In this document: in pieces, positions 13,178 through 13,207 of the stretch
Layout: each line of letters opens with the position of its first letter
How positions within the stretch are numbered: the stretch's first letter is position 1
Notes under the pieces: model-generated
Databases searched by the model: none
What the model was told of the DNA's origin: nothing
The model's input: the letters and a program-made list of their open reading frames with translations, nothing else
Translations under genes and position numbers: made by a program
NCBI GenBank assembly: GCA_045535815.1
Contig: JAZSMJ010000060.1
Location: forward strand, 1-13,207
Direction: 5' to 3'
Length of the DNA: 13,207 nt
Origin: JAZSMJ01 sp045535815
GTDB lineage: Bacteria; Bacillota; Clostridia; Oscillospirales; CAG-272

Positions 13178-13207
13178 TGCCCTTTGGGAGAGGTGTCGCC
13201 TTCGGCG
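13178..13207. mobile_element. Start of a second MITE-like copy, cut by the window end
   Basis: CCTTTGGGAG followed by AGGTGTCGCC and TTCGGCG parallels 5871-5903 of the complete element: a purine/pyrimidine hairpin, then AGGTGTCGCC, then the other half of the palindrome. Only about 30 bases are visible. Confidence 0.5.

Overview
The window looks like a chromosomal segment of an endospore-forming gut Clostridia (Oscillospiraceae/Ruminococcaceae-like). This is inferred from the minimal spoVAC-AD-AE sporulation operon, a PdaA-type spore-cortex deacetylase, strong GGAGG ribosome sites, consensus sigma-A promoters, and intergenic DNA full of short palindromic repeats. No rRNA, tRNA, CRISPR array, transposase or phage gene is visible.

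Left part, all on the minus strand. The first 127 bases hold the start of a DegV-family protein with its own sigma-A-like promoter. Next is the spoVA operon (spoVAC, spoVAD, spoVAE; read 2111 to 280), which builds the channel moving Ca-dipicolinate across the inner spore membrane. A strong terminator and a possible sigma-G promoter precede it. A THUMP/UPF0020 RNA methyltransferase (3511-2381) follows, then a large secreted protein (5322-3586) that combines a signal peptide, four tandem B-box-like zinc modules, a chitobiase-like domain and degenerate S-layer-homology repeats. That protein has a near-perfect sigma-A promoter.

Middle. Positions 5419-6183 have no convincing gene and hold a pile of intergenic repeats: two arrays of a TTCACT(C/A) heptamer, a palindromic REP-like unit in two opposite copies, a 167-bp MITE-like inverted-repeat element and a 17-bp-arm hairpin. 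A small membrane-anchored DUF4830-like protein follows, then two translationally coupled polysaccharide deacetylases. The upstream one is PdaA (muramic delta-lactam formation); the downstream one is a general NodB-type enzyme.

Right part, plus strand, an arginine block. argG and argH are followed by a class I methyltransferase with its own sigma-A promoter, then argF. argF makes citrulline, and ArgG and ArgH convert citrulline to arginine through argininosuccinate. ArgR-type operators (ARG boxes) can be read before argG and before argF. The window ends in another dispersed repeat that shares a 15-bp core and flanks with one at about 2241-2300, followed by the start of a MITE copy.

The most interesting item is the secreted protein with four B-box-like zinc modules. 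Next are the dispersed repeat families and the methyltransferase placed inside the arginine genes.
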